Positions 1-31,091 of a stretch of DNA of 64,000 nucleotides are shown piece by piece. How positions within the stretch are numbered: the first letter of the stretch is position 1; each line of letters opens with the position of its first letter. Source of the DNA: Doris montereyensis (Eukaryota > Mollusca > Gastropoda > Nudibranchia > Dorididae). Where the stretch lies: assembly GCA_037039925.1 (NCBI GenBank), contig JAXRKP010000367.1:76001-140000 (forward strand), given 5' to 3'. Below the pieces are notes generated by a model. It was not told the DNA's origin and ran no database searches. It saw only the letters and a program-made list of their open reading frames with translations. The position numbers and the translations under genes are program-made.

Positions 1-1029
1 ATTGTTTGTAAATACACATACTGTAACTGTAATGTAAATATTAATAAATGTGTGAGTATAGAAATGACAAAATATTTACTCATTATACATCATCAAAAGA
101 GCATTGACTTAGATATCACTGAACCTGAAATGTGCCATTCAAAACAGCCAGGAAAGCTATTCAATATGTTACAAAGTATTTACATCTTTTTTTCAATTTT
201 CAATTTGACATAAAAGAATCTACGGCCTTTTTTTTAAAATTTGACACGTGTGAAAGTATGAAAGCATAAGCTCAGCTGCTTCATTAAGCTTTCATCAAAA
301 AAAGCCTCACATTGAACAAAAGATTTTGAGAGAGAAAAAAAAATGTGAGCGTTCAACAATAAAATAAAATGCACAACCCCTATAAAAAAAAATTTAAAAA
401 GCAAACTGAACCAAATATCATTGAAGAATCACATTCTAACATATAATATATATATATCAACCATATATAAGAGAGGTAGCCATGATCCTTCAAAAAATTA
501 AAAAAAGAAAAGAAAAGAACAAAGCATATTATAGCTTGTCTACGATATGCATATTTAAAATGACATGACGTCGTTGCAAACCGATACAGCGATACGCATC
601 AAAGGACTGGTTGTTGTTTTTTGTAAGTCTCTGTAGCTCCCCAAACTTATTACCCCTCAAGTCCCGTCTACTCACCAAGTTTTGAAGTGATCACAAGAAC
701 CAGACAAAGTCAAATAGCTAATAACATAAAATAGAGCACACAAAAAAATAATGAAAAAGGGTCTGGCCATTCAATAACCTTCTAGTGATAGTGATGTGCA
801 TCAAGACAGGATGGAAATATAAAAGCAACACATCCTTACAGAATTGCTCTTACAAGCTGAAAGGAAAGATGGGGTGGGGGTGGGGGTGTATGTGTGATGG
901 AGTTAGATTAGATTTCCAAAGAAATGGAGAGAACAAACAAGAGTAAAATTTACAGTAATACTAGTATGCGTAATGAGGATTCTCAGTTTGAGACAATACT
1001 GTCAATTGTTCGGAGACATTTTGTGTAAA

Positions 1030-1167
<138 letters not shown>

Positions 1168-1900
1168 TGAGAGGAGCAGGCCAGCTTTGAATTTTAAACA
1201 AAACAAAAAAAAAAGGTAATGAAAGGCGTGTTTCCACAAGACATGTGGGAGAAAAGCTATAAGAAAAAAGCCTGAAGAGCAAGAGGTTTGATGTGCACAG
1301 GTTTTTCTTGTTATTTCTGAGAGACTCCCTTCAATCCAAGATTTGCTTTTCTTGCCCTATTTACACCTACAACCCTACAACTGCTCAAAACGGTAACCAG
1401 TATGTATGTATTTCCTACATAAAGACATTGAGTTGTCGTTTTGACCATTTCACTGCTAAATCTGCCCTTCTGGTCTGTGGGGTTTGTTTGTATGTTTTGG
1501 CTTTTTCTTTACTTACTAGATTTGGGTTTTTTAAACGACCTCATTCAGGAATGAGTGAATGTAAACACAAACTACGACCAAACATTGAACAAAATCATTT
1601 GTCTGTTCACTTCAAAACTATTGAAGCTATACAGCTTACAATTAACCACACAGCCTGTACCAATAATCTTTTCTAGCCTCTATTAACAACGCCCTTCACT
1701 CATATCCAATGTAAAGGAATCAAATAAGTTAAGACGGGCCGGGTCATCCCAGCGAATTTCTTCCCTTGATTACCCCACGCCCCGTTCCCATGGCTACTCC
1801 TTTCCTACCTTGATTACCCCACGTTCCCATGGCTTCTCCTTCAATTACAACAATAACATTGCAAACCAATCTCCTTACTTATTTTCTGACAACTCAATTG

Positions 1901-1906
1901 TTTATT
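1901..1906 (-). terminator. candidate polyadenylation signal AATAAA
   Basis: Plus strand reads tttatt, giving AATAAA on the TMEM132 strand about 885 bp after its stop codon. This is only a hexamer match in AT-rich DNA, so it is weak evidence. Confidence 0.25.
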
Positions 1907-2789
1907 TTGTTTTTTCCTATTCTGATTCGATTTCAAATATGTCGCGAGTCAACACATGAAACTTAAAACAACAATCCACCATTACATAAAAGTAAAATAA
2001 CGGTTATAGCGACCTTGCATCTAGGGTCAGGGGGAACAGGGAGTTTCGGCAACCAGCTGTCAAGAAGGTAGTGTGTGTGTGTGTGTGTGTGTGTAACATC
2101 ACCAAACACTTGAGCATTTCTAGACTGCAATCCCAAATGTCGTTTCCCGTTTTGAAAAAAAAAACCAAGAGCCGACACGTTCCAAAGGGTTTGGTGGCAT
2201 AATAAACTGCTATTGCTGAACGCACAACTAAGCACACATCATAACAGCAGGTGTTGCGTTTCCCCCCACAAAGTTCGGTGAATCTCCAACATGTAATTCT
2301 ATATATAGGAAAAGTAAAGTGTGTACAAAGAAGCTGTGACACGAGGGGAAACATGCTTATTCAATTTATACTAGACAAGTGCGGGCAAAAAATACTTAAT
2401 TTTTCCCCGTGCGGGCAGAATATAGATATCTTCTCATGCTAAATGGTGTTGGCAAAATATATACTTATTTAGTCACGTTGATCGGCGAGGTCGAAATACT
2501 TGCAACTGGCCAAGAGTTGAAGTGCCATAGGAACTCCATAATATTATAGTTCAACAAGAGAAATTTGTGAATATTTCAAGTGTATTTGTTGTCATAAGTC
2601 TTATCTTCCTTCTATCTGACGACACACGTCAACCTCTTAGCTTAATAATACAACGAATTTGTAGAAATGGTTTTCACCTAGTAGTGCCTCACAGTCACAC
2701 AGCAGTCAAATAGAAAAGGATCTCACTGTCGTGTCTGGAAGGAAAACTTCTCCGACATGCTGAGGAAGAATCTAGGGTGGTAGAGTTAA

Positions 2790-20035
<17,246 letters not shown>

Positions 20036-20261
20036 CTGAAATGAAACATAAAAACACTCATTATTATATGAAGGGGAAATTTTAATGGATGGCTGCACAT
20101 ATGCATTTCTTTTTAAACTTGATTTTAGATTAATTATTGACAAACAGCAAACAAAAAATTGAAGTTATAGATCATTCATATTTAAGAGAATATTTGTTAA
20201 AGGCTTTTTCTACATCCTGTGAAATGTTTTAATCCACAGGTATGGTAAGTGGTTGGTTGTG

Positions 20262-20450
20262 GCGGCAGTGGCCGAACGGTAAGACTGTCGGACCAGGGAT
20301 CATGAGGTCCCGAGTTTGAATCCTAGCTCAGCCCAACGTTGTGTTCCATGTGAAAGACAATTAAGCATTTTCCCCACTCTACCCAGATGCAAATGGGTGC
20401 AAGTAAAAGCATCAGGCTAGCATCCTGGCCAGAGCCTCGTCTACACTTTA
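20262..20450 (+). mobile_element. SINE family B copy
   Basis: Head gcagtggccgaacggtaaga with catgaggtcccgagtttgaa, then body gttgtgttccatgtgaaaga and cagatgcaaatgggtgcaag. The tRNA-like A and B boxes are visible. Confidence 0.7.
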
Positions 20451-20473
20451 GGGGGTGCGGGGGGGGGCAGCGG

Positions 20474-20861
20474 CACCTGAAGTGATTTTTTTTGCTTTAG
20501 AGTTAAGGTTTTAGCTTTTAGCATGCACATGAGTAACTGTAATGCCGTTTTTGTACATTCACATAGTATTTTCAAAAAGTCATTAAAAAACACATCAAAA
20601 TATTCTTAAAAACCGATTTAGATATTGAATGGAAAAGACGATCTGCAGAAGTTTTGAGTGATTTTATTCATTTATATAACTAAGGGAGGAAATAAATTTT
20701 GAAAATTGAGTCAAAATCCAAGATGGCTGCCGTTTCTATGGCAACCAAGGACACTCCAAACTTTTCAAAGATATAGGAGGACTGTATTTTGACAGTTACT
20801 TAAACGTAGTATGCTAAAAGCAAAAACCTAAACTCAAAAGCAAAAAAATCACTTCAGGTCC
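20474..20861. mobile_element. MITE-like element with about 50-nt inverted ends
   Basis: The left arm begins acctgaagtgattttttttg and runs to gcttttagcat. The right arm, reverse complemented, reads acctgaagtgatttttttgc and also runs to gcttttagcat. The outer flanks are G-rich on the left and C-rich on the right, extending the palindrome. No coding content. It lies upstream of the first recognised TMEM132 exon. Confidence 0.6.
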
Positions 20862-21181
20862 ACAACCCCCTCTCCCCCCCCCCCCCCCCCTCCCCCCAGA
20901 AAATGTGACAGAGAATGAGGCATAGTATAGAAACTGACAGAGTAAAACCTGAGACAGAGGTCAACTCTCTACTTGCATTACATGGGACTGACATCAACCA
21001 TAGCACTAGCATAGGACCAGACTTCAGACATACTTGAAGGTGAACATTTTTCAATCGTATAGAGATTTATTTATAAACGTGCAACTGAAAGGTAATCTTA
21101 TTTTGCATAAAACTGCACAGATGTTGCAACCTGTGTAGCCTAATAAATTAATAATTTAGCACTATCTTTGCTATTATAATT

Positions 21182-21421
21182 ATGTCTTTTCAACAAACAG
21201 CACCAGTTCTTATAATACCATACACCCCATCTCAACAATTAAGATCACAAGAATCAAAATGCAGTTCTAAAAACAAAAAACACACACGCTTTGGGGATCT
21301 AGATTTTCAAATTCCGCCCCTTTGGAATGAACTTCCACCTTCAGTGAGACAAGTAGAAGATGAGGTAATCGCATACATATTTTTTAAAAATCTGGTCAGG
21401 AAGTTTCTTTGCAATGAATGA
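21182..21421 (+). pseudogene. LINE ORF2 3'-terminal fragment
   Basis: Encodes TRFGDLDFQIPPLWNELPPS followed by VRQVEDEVIAYIFFKNLVRK and a stop. This matches the extreme C-terminus of jockey/CR1-type LINE polyproteins (RAF..APkLWNsLP..iR....FK..LK). Upstream RT sequence is absent, as expected for a 5'-truncated copy. A 33-bp minisatellite follows about 100 bp later. Confidence 0.65.
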
Positions 21422-21520
21422 TCAATTATTCCATAATATGTCATAATATTCATCACATATTTTATGTTCCGATTGATTTTAAAAAAAATTAATGTACAAT
21501 TTGTATGCATGTACTCGATT

Positions 21521-21752
21521 TTAACTTGTGACCATATCCAGTTGCCCTTACATTTAACTTGTGACCATATCCAGTTGCCCTTACATTTAACTTGTGACCA
21601 TATCCAGTTGTCCTTACATTTAACTTGCGACCATATCCAGTTGCCCTTACATTTAACTTGTGACCATATCCAGTTGCCCTTACATTTAACTTGTGACCAT
21701 ATCAGTTGCCCTCTACATTTAACTTGTGACCATATCCAGTTGCCATTACATG
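21521..21752. repeat. 33-bp minisatellite, 7 copies
   Basis: Unit begins ttaacttgtgaccatatcca and continues gttgcccttacat. The 33-bp period keeps frames open on both strands. It lies about 100 bp after the LINE fragment. Confidence 0.95.
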
Positions 21753-21759
21753 ATTGTTT

Positions 21760-23560
21760 CACTTAACGGTTTTTTTTTTATTTACTGTGTACGATATTCT
21801 GGCTCTGATGAAAAGCATGGCTGGGGGGGGGGGGTTGTTTAAGGTTGGAATGACCTGGTGATAGTGCACGCCCGACTATAGGAGTTTTCCCTTATGTCCA
21901 CATAAAAACCGAGCCCAAACTTTTTATCTCACCCTTCAAATTAAATGCTCTTTATTGTGTCCCTTAGCTACAAAACTCCCTGATTTCACGGTAAGCACGT
22001 CATTTCATTGTTCCCAGCCTCATTCATTCATTAATTGATTACCTAGATGACTGTTTCATCAGTGAGAATGTCTCTCAACCTTGCTGTAGGGTCCACTTTT
22101 GAGTCTTACAACGATTTCTTACAGGAAATTTAGATAGTAATCCTTTTCAGGCGGGTCCGTATATTTGCCTTCCGCTGATCTCTCTAACGACGGTTCCCAT
22201 ACGTTTGCTTTACTACCGGCCTTCCAGCGAGACAAAGTGTTAGTGGCGAGTCCCATATAACTGCAGTACTGTGCACTCAAGAACGGGGTTTGGGAATGCC
22301 TCTATTCTGACCAATTACACTGATCAGCCCACGCCACACCAAACAGAGAATGTCTATTATTCTAAAGGGGTGAAAGTGACAGTTCATTTCCGAGTCTAAC
22401 ACACACTCTATACATTTCTTAAAATAAAGAGATAAACACACAGGAGCTTTATCTCAAATGCAGGCTGTGGAGCCTCTGTAAAATGGACAAAGCCAAAGAC
22501 TCCTATCTTCGTATGACCGACGCAACTTCTGGACAGATGTCAATTACTTTAGTAACAAACTCCACCCACAAGTAAGAAATAGTGATTGATATAAATAAAA
22601 GATACCAGTGGCCAATCACATTGCACACCTTTGGTCAGCCTGAATGGAGGGCGTGACCTTGTCAATAGAAAGAAACCATGTTCAGGGTTGACCAATCAGG
22701 GGGAGCATTGTGTTAATGGTCATAATATATGGTCAAACGTCACAATACATCTCCACCTCTTTTTCACATTAAAAGAATGACGAGATTAGAGTGTTGAAAG
22801 TACAGGGGAAATTGAAACTTTCATTTGAGTTCAGCGACCAGCAACAAAGGGGACTTTGACCTCTGAAACAGGTCCATTTCACATTGTCATGATAACATGT
22901 GGTATTTGGACAAGAGGAAGGGCGGCTATTTGAAGTGTATAGACATTAGAAACTACAAAAGTCTATTTTCCCACTGTATAGAAAGGACTAAGGAGAGAGG
23001 CTTACATCCAAAAGTGGAGAGAAGATGTGAAAAACCACTGGATTGTGTAAGGGGTGGGGTTGTGTGTGAGGAGGTGGATTACTATTGAACTGTAGAAAGG
23101 GAACAGCCAAGAATACAAAACAGCGGTCACTCATGTCATTGTAAAGGAGAGGAGAGGGTAATCGTGATAGACATAGGGAAGGGAGGGAGTTTTCAAAAGC
23201 ATGGGAAGCATGTAGCTGAGAAGTGTTAGGTCTGGGATAGAGCTTGTTGCTGCAGCTGGGGAGGTACACACTTGTGAAAGCAATAAATATAAACTGGGGG
23301 CCTGTTTCTTTCATCATGGGAATGTGTTACCTATGCACACTGGACTCGGTCATGGGATTAGCGAAAAGCCATTGGACATTTTCTCTAGTATTAGTGTTAT
23401 AGTTTCATCATTTTTTTTAGAGTGAGTATGAAAATGATTCCTTTAAAAATAAAAATAAATGTTGTTCAATGAAACTTTACTACATAAAATTCGACAATCA
23501 GCATGGCTATTATTTAATGACTGCAGCAAAGCCTGACCATGCAGCCACATGGTCTCCCCC
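21760..23560. other. no recognised gene, upstream of TMEM132
   Basis: Mixed unique sequence. A 30-codon plus-strand ORF at 22482-22574 starts in a fair context and runs into cacaa|gtaagaa, which could be a donor, but it has no recognisable motif. The missing TMEM132 first exon could lie here or further right; none was identified. Confidence 0.3.
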
Positions 23561-24050
23561 CCCCCCTCCCGCTCTGTATGTTACCTCATTTCTCTGACTC
23601 TCTCTCTGTCTCTCCCTCCTCTCCATTTGTCTCCTCGTTCTCTTTATATGTCTCCTTTCCTCTTTCTCTTTCCCTCCTGTCTCTCTATGGCAATAGTTGC
23701 ATTTCGCTTTCTGTTTGTCTTTTCTTTTTGTTTATTGTTGTTAAGAGGCTTGCTCTGTTGATAAACTTTGCGCAATGGGTCATTGCACCAATTAGTTTCG
23801 TCCGGCATTGTTTCGTGTTTATTTGTTTCTTCTGTCTCCTTGTTGCTTATGATCGTTGGACACACTGAAGATTTCTCGGTCCTGACCCGTTTTCTATCTA
23901 TTAGTATTATACCTTTCGTATTCCTCTTCATTAGTTATGGACTAACTGCAGCATTATTCCTTTTCATGTTCAATAAAAGCAGGCTGTAATATCTGCTGTT
24001 ATTGTTAGCAAACAATGTAATCTAAACATAATGACAATAACAATAAGAAA
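23560..24050. other. pyrimidine-rich region, no recognised gene
   Basis: CT-rich to about 23750, then AT-rich. An open plus frame over it encodes Leu/Ser/Phe-rich sequence typical of CT-rich DNA. Confidence 0.4.
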
Positions 24051-24362
24051 ATGAATTGCCCGCTTTGTCACCTATCTCAACAAAGATCAAAAACAATTTA
24101 CAATAATCACAGGTACATCGTGGTCAAGCACAGCAGCCTCGGCAGCGGGTTGAGAAAACTATCGGTGCTTTGTGCGGAAGCCTTACACAGCGGTGCAAGA
24201 TTAACAATTGATATTGAGGTCAGTCAGCATTTATAAGACACAAATAGAGAGTAAGGGAGAGAAACACAAGACCAAGAAAGATAGAAAGATGTGCAAGATA
24301 CAGAGAGAGAATACAAACATATCTTCAGATCAAATAACACATGATATGGTATGCCACAATAG

Positions 24363-24512
<150 letters not shown>

Positions 24513-24513
24513 G

Positions 24514-24612
24514 CACAAGTTTGGGAGTAAAATCATGTCATGTGTTCAAATTAAGGCCCTGCCCACAAGGTAATTACAATCACCTTTTCCGCATCACGCT
24601 ACAAAAACCGAA
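24514..24612 (+). mobile_element. SINE family B 3' fragment
   Basis: agcacaagtttgggagtaaa and ccttttccgcatcacgctac align with the 3' part of the copy at 49081. It lies directly after the (GA)n tract. Confidence 0.45.
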
Positions 24613-25049
24613 AGAGAAAGAGAGAGACACATAGAGATAGAGAGACAGACACAGAGAGAGTAAATTAGCTTTATTCATGTTTTTCAGTCAAGTGAAGATT
24701 CTTGGTCGCGTGCCAGTGACGCAATGTGCGGCACTGCCCGGGTCCGTCAACCAATGTTTCCCTTGGTGTTTATTTAGTGACACAACGCTTAGGCATCTGG
24801 TGTGAAAAGTTCCCTAACACTTGGGCATCTGATTTGGAGAGTTCCCCATTTCTCAATAAGATGTGAAGTCTGTGTTTGTGTTCAGCAACACCTCATGGGT
24901 GAGGTCTATAGCCGGTGTCTTTTACTGTTGAAGTCTTGCGCGCTCAGATGGTGTGAAAGGATGTCAACCAATGCTTTTTTTGTCCCGTTTTCATGTAAAA
25001 ATCTATGATTATAATACACCTTTCTACTATCTCTATGCATTATGAGTTT

Positions 25050-25054
<5 letters not shown>

Positions 25055-25148
<94 letters not shown>

Positions 25149-25171
25149 AGAGAGAGAAGCGAGAGAGAGAG
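25055..25171. repeat. (GA)n microsatellite
   Basis: GA dinucleotides with a few GC and GAA interruptions at the right end. Confidence 0.97.
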
Positions 25172-25179
25172 AAAGAGAA

Positions 25180-27400
25180 ACGCAGCAACGGCACCAAAAA
25201 CAATGGTTCCCCCCCATTAGTTCCATCAGCAATCCGAACCTATACCCACCCCACCCCCTATTTACATTGGGATTATGAGCTGCTATGCCTCGGATGTGGG
25301 GCAGAAGGGACAGGTTGTCCTTCCGAAATTCTTCCTGAACCTTATCTAGAGTGGTGTAACGTCAGTACGGCTACCTAAGGACCAGAAGTAAAGGTTGTAA
25401 AGAAAGGAACTTATTTGTGTCAACAGATCATCTTATTAAATGGCTTTGGGAAAATCTAGAATCTAGATCTAAAAAATTATCCAATTGTATTTTATAAACT
25501 GGGCATTTGGATTGGTTGATTACAAGGAATGTCCCAAATTTCCCTTATAATTATCATCAACGATGTCAATGAGGCCACTATAACTGTAACATCAGCTTAT
25601 AATATTATATTTTTCTAATTTACAGCAAAACAACCACTCACTTACACTTTAAGATAAAATATGATCACAACACTGCAGATTCTTCTCATTTACTGTAGTG
25701 TATGGAACAAACAACGTTTATTTTGATAGAGGTGAGAGCTTAAATATTATTGATTTAATAAAGAGAATTTTAACAGACACATCAAACAGAACTGACCAGC
25801 TGTACTGATGTAACTGTGTTGAGTTTAACCACTCTAGATTAATTCTAGATCTAGATTTAATCCAGTAATAAGGATAATTGGCAATTCCTTTTCTTAACTA
25901 GAATCTAGATAATATTTAGATCTAGATTCTAGATCTAGATTCTAGATACATGCAATACTAATCGAGATCTACTACTATCTAAATCTGATCTAGATCTAGA
26001 TCAGATCTAGAGCAGATTCTTGCCACTCGTCTCATTCATTCTTCTCAGATAATCCAGCTGACTAATCTACATCATGTGTTTGGACAAACTAAATCTTAAT
26101 CAATGCACATTGTTTCATCCGATGTCAAGATAGTCATTATTTCAAAATGTTAAAATAATGGAGAGCTCCTTTAGTTCTGCTATCAATCAATCACTCAGTA
26201 TTACCATCCAAAACACAACAAATCTACTGTTGTTACTCACCAAAACCCCAAAGAAAATAATACAACACGAGATTCACTTTCCGTATATCCATGGCAGTCA
26301 AAATCTTATGTTTATCTCACTTATTAGATACAGTCAATGCATCGTCTATCCGATAATAAATTCATAGTTCACATCATTAGAACCTATAACCATCTCTTAT
26401 CTTGTCTCGATAGTTGACTGTCCCTCGGCCGCCATCTTATCCAATACTGATAAGCGGAAATGTTTATCAAAACTTGCTGAATTTTTTAAACAATCATAGT
26501 GTATTTGTTTTTTTTTCTTTAATCAAGTCTTTGATTGTTTTTATTTTTGCTAGCATTCAATACCATGAATATATTTAACATTATGTTTTCTCTGTTGCAT
26601 CCCGAATAAAACGTTTCGTGTCTGTTCTCTTTAGCGTTAGACTGATTCATCCCTACAACTATTTAAAGAAGAAGATGATTTAAAGGATAAGAGTATGAAA
26701 ATTTGCTTTGAAGCTATGTCATGATTATTAAAATTCCTTTTGATAAGTATTTCTCTAAATTTCTCTGAAAATAAGTACATCCAAACTATTAGATTTTAGT
26801 TGTAATTGAAAATATTTTTAAAAATATTATTTTGCGGTTAATTGTCACATCTGGGTGTCGCTTTCGTTTCTCGAGGATATAGGAAAATTAGCATCTGCAA
26901 TGTCGATGATAGAAATATAGTTCAATGTTGATCTGTGCTTTATTTATGTTGTATCATTGATTTGAATATTTTTTATTTCAATTTGGTTGTTTTTCAGGAA
27001 CGAAATTTTTCTTACAGCTATATTATAATTTAGGATTAGATGCTGTTGTTTCATTTAGTAATATTTTATGATTCTAAAATTCATCCGCCATAGCAGTACA
27101 TGCAGATGTACTACTTTCGAATCAAGGAATGTTCCTTCAGGCCTTCAGTTTCAGTTGGCCTCGGCGAACCGATGCCGGTGAAGGAAGGTTTCCGATGCCA
27201 TCACCCTGAACCCACATCGGGTCAATAAATGTCTAAATAAAACACGTAAAAACGACTTTGTCACAAGATACGGGTTGTTGTACGGTGATAGCTGTGACCA
27301 ACAATCGATAGGCATATAGTCAAAAACAGACAGAAAGAATGAATAAGGTTTCGCTCTGTCGTTGTTAGCCACCTCTTTCTTTCTTTTTCCAAAATTTGAA
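25180..27400. other. AT-rich intergenic DNA with an agatct/tctaga-dense patch
   Basis: No coding signal. About 25840-26010 is crowded with tctaga and agatct palindromes. On the minus strand about 26438-26427 reads aagatggcggcc, a YY1-type start-site motif, which could mark a promoter or 5' UTR for the minus-strand gene downstream. This is weak. Confidence 0.35.
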
Positions 27401-27411
27401 TCTTCTACTTC

Positions 27412-27437
27412 TAATACTACTACTACAACAACTACTG

Positions 27438-27530
<93 letters not shown>

Positions 27531-27531
27531 T
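27412..27531. repeat. (ACT)n trinucleotide microsatellite
   Basis: About 38 ACT units. Open frames (poly-Thr, poly-Leu, poly-Ser, poly-Val) across it are artefacts. Confidence 0.97.
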
Positions 27532-27821
27532 TATCATTACTACCGGTATCCAGTATTATTACCACTTTATTGTACTACATGTACTACAAGTATTACAGTG
27601 CTAACATCACTACTGCTTCTTCTTTGGTTTCTTTTTGTTCTTGTTCTTATGTTGAATTTGTATTCGAATAAGAGACATTATGTAACTGTCCTCTCCTATG
27701 AGAAAGTCGAGTTCGAAAGTTTCTCTGGTCTTGGAGGTTTTGATATTCACCTTTGCTTCTTCGATATAGGTGTGAGCTCATACAGCTCATACACAACATA
27801 CATTCGTATGAATCAAATTTA

Positions 27822-28118
<297 letters not shown>

Positions 28119-28504
28119 AGAGAGAGAGTTGTCTCTTGTTGGTTATTTATGATATGTCATCTATGTAATTTGTGTCATATTATATTTTTTAAGAAATGAT
28201 CCTTTATATTATAGTTTATTTGTGATATGTTATGAAATAAATTGTGACTAAAGCAAATTTCCTTTTGAGCGAATAAAGATTTTCTTATCTTATCTTATCT
28301 TACTTGAAAGCAGGCCAACTCACATTGACATTGGGTTATTTGAGGTTTGGCTACCACTGCCACCGTGTTCATTAATTCGATTTAAGTGCATTTCCATCTG
28401 GCGTTGGCTATCAATCATGTCTGTCTATCTATTTTCAACGTTTGTCTGTTTGTCTGTTACACGGAGGGTGGCGTTGTTTGTATTTGTTCCCAGACCTTTT
28501 ATAA

Positions 28505-28843
28505 TGTTCGTTTGATTTGATTTGATTTATTCACATCCACAACTAAAGTGATCTCATGAGGTTTGGGTAGCATTTTTAATTTTGTCCGACTGCCCTGTAA
28601 ACAGCCAAGGGATCTCTAACGTGCACAGAGTTTTATGATCTGCACACAAGACCTCCTTTTTTATCGTCCGTCTCCGATGGGACTAGGCGTCGATCCACCT
28701 ATTTGGACCAGTGAGGAAGGGTGGGGAGGGTAGACTTTGCTCCCGAAAATTCAAGAAAATGTTTTAACCGTTGGCGGGGTTCGAACCCATTACCTTTTAG
28801 TTGAGAGGCCGACACCTTGCCTCTCTGGACTACCGAGACCCCT
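28505..28843 (-). mobile_element. SINE family A copy, reverse
   Basis: Begins with the reverse tail tttgatttgatttgatttat and ends with the reverse head gagaggccgacaccttgcct. It includes ggggttcgaaccca, the B-box region reversed. Confidence 0.7.
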
Positions 28844-29016
28844 TTGTCTGTTGCACAGATGGCGGCGTTGTATGTATTTGTGTCTAGTCATTTTGAGACG
28901 TTTGTCTACTAGTTTTATTCTTTTTTCCCTTTCAGTTTGAGTTTCATTTCTCCTTGGTTTAAATACGTGTAGACATGTTCACACTTGACAGACAGACAGC
29001 CTGTTGACGGTCACAA

Positions 29017-29298
29017 TGATTTACCCACATCCACCACTTAGGTAATCTTGGGGATTTTCATGGGATGAAAAATACAATTCCGGGCTCTGTAAACAGCTAT
29101 GAGATCCTTGACGTACACAGTGTGTTGTGACCTACCCACACCCACCCACCCCCCTTTTTATCGTCTGTGTCCGATGGGACTAGGTGTCAATCCACCAAGG
29201 GGATATGTTTTACTCGAGAATAATTTTCTTACCTGCCAGGACTTGAACCCACGGCCTTTTGGTTGTTGAGAGGTCGATACCTTGCCTCTTGACTAACA
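29017..29298 (-). mobile_element. SINE family A copy, reverse
   Basis: Contains cccacatccaccacttaggt, tccgatgggactaggtgtca and the reverse head gaggtcgataccttgcctct. It ends just before the 67-bp satellite. Confidence 0.65.
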
Positions 29299-29315
29299 TT
29301 TATTGTCGTTTATCC

Positions 29316-30150
29316 CTTTTGACATCACTCCACTGTTTATGGTTGCTTTAGTTGACTTGTCACTTATTGTTGTCGTTTATCTCTTTTGACGTCACTTCAC
29401 TGTTTATGGTTGCTTTAGTTGACTTGTCACTTATTGTTGTCGTATATCTCTTTTGACGTCACTCCACTGTTTATGGTTGCTTTAGTTGACTTGTCACTTA
29501 TTGTTGTCGTATATCTCTTTTGACGTCACTTCACTGTTTATGGTTGCTTTAGTTGACTTGTCACTTATTGTTGTCGTTTATCACTTTTGACGTCATACCA
29601 CTTTTTATGGTTGCTTTAGTTGACTTGTCACTTATTGTTGTCGTTTATCCTTTTGACGTCACTTCACTGTTTATGGTTGCTTTAGTTGACTTGTCACTTA
29701 TTGTTGTCGTTTATCCCTTTTGACGTCATTCCACTGTTAACGGTCGCTTTAGTTGACTTGTCACTTATTGTTGTCGTTTATCACTTTTGACGTCACTCCA
29801 CTGTCTGTGGTTCCTTTAGTGCAGTTGTCGCTTATCGTTGTCGTTTATCACATTTGACGTCACTTCACTGTCTGTAGTTCCTTTAGTGCAGTTGTCACTT
29901 ATTGTTGTCATTTATCACATTTGACGTCACTTCACTGTCTGTAGTTCCTTTAGTGCAGTTGTCACTTATTGTTGTCATTTATCACATTTGACGTCACTTC
30001 ACTGTCTGTAGTTCCTCTAGTGCAATTGTCACTTATTGTTGTCGTTTATCACTTTTGACGTCACTCCACTGTCAGTGGTTCCTTTAGTGGAGTTGTCACA
30101 TATTGTCGATTATCATTTTGACGTCACTATACTGTGTGTTAGTCCTATGG
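29316..30150. repeat. 67-bp satellite carrying a CRE palindrome, left part
   Basis: Each unit has tcacttattgttgtcgttta, ttttgacgtcact and gttgctttagttgacttg. About 12 units; nearly all contain the perfect palindrome tgacgtca. The array is interrupted on the right by the LINE. Confidence 0.96.
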
Positions 30151-30434
30151 TGGAATTCTTTCTTCCTTTCTTTATCAGTTCCTTTATACCTGTCGGTGCA
30201 CGGGTTCAGATGCCGAGTTGATTTTTCTCTAGGATGCCCTGTCCTGGCATTTTCTGTTTCCTTCCAAGAAAGTTAAATTTCTATGCTTCAAAGCCTCTTT
30301 TATATCTTCTTCCCACTTTCTCCAAGGTCTGCGTTTTAATCTTTTACCTTGGGCTTTAGCACTGTATGCTGATTAAGCTATTATATTGTCATTCATTCTG
30401 TTAACATGCCCAAACCATCTCAATTGATTTCTTT

Positions 30435-31070
30435 CTATTTAAGTTTTATGCCATCTGCTTTGGTTTGATCTCTTATTGTTGTGTTTCTGATTTTGTCTCT
30501 TTTAGTTTTCCCTACTACTCTTCTTAGATATTTCATTTCAGCTGGCTGTACTCTACTGCATTTTCTACTGTCTAAGGTCCAGGCTTCGCTGCCATAGAGG
30601 AGAGTAGGACAATAAACTGTATTGTACGCTGCCATTTTGGTTTTTGTTGACAATTCTTGTTTACCTACAAATGCCTTTCCTAGATGGTTATATATTGCAC
30701 TTGCCTTTTTGATTCTCTGGCTGATTTCTTCTCTTAATTTTCCCTCTGAGTTAATCATTACTCTTAAGTAATTGTAGTTTTGAACTTGTTCTAAATTCTC
30801 TCTGCAAAATTCAAGATTTTGTGTTTTAGCTTCCCTAGTTACTAGCATTGTTTTGGTTTTTGTATTTAGTATCATTCCTCTTTTATTAAGTTCATTGTTC
30901 ATAATGTTGATATTGAACTGGAAGTCACTCTCTGATTTTCCAAACAGAACTAAATCATCGGCAAATGAAAGCATTGATATATTTACTGGTTTGAGCTTCC
31001 GCATACCTACATTTGTTTTCTTCATTTTTGAGGATGCCTTTGCGGCTGAATTCATAAATGTGATAAACAA
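30435..31070 (-). pseudogene. LINE reverse transcriptase, C-terminal part
   Basis: An open stretch of 211 codons with the polymerase active-site motif SFADDLVLFG, then the thumb-like region REEISQRIKKASAIYNHLGK and TLLYGSEAWTLDSRK. The ending AEMKYLRRVVGKTKRDKIRN is typical of this type of LINE. It lacks the fingers and palm start, which are in other frames upstream (31092-31427 and 31510-31886). Confidence 0.85.
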
Positions 31071-31091
31071 AAGAGGACTACAGATACAACC

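Noticed and set aside
1293..1676. 127-codon plus-strand open frame
   Set aside because: Lies antisense in the TMEM132 3' flank; composition is AT-rich and no motif is recognisable.
27151..27671. poly-Val, poly-Ser, poly-Thr and poly-Leu open frames
   Set aside because: All are readings of the (ACT)n microsatellite in different phases.
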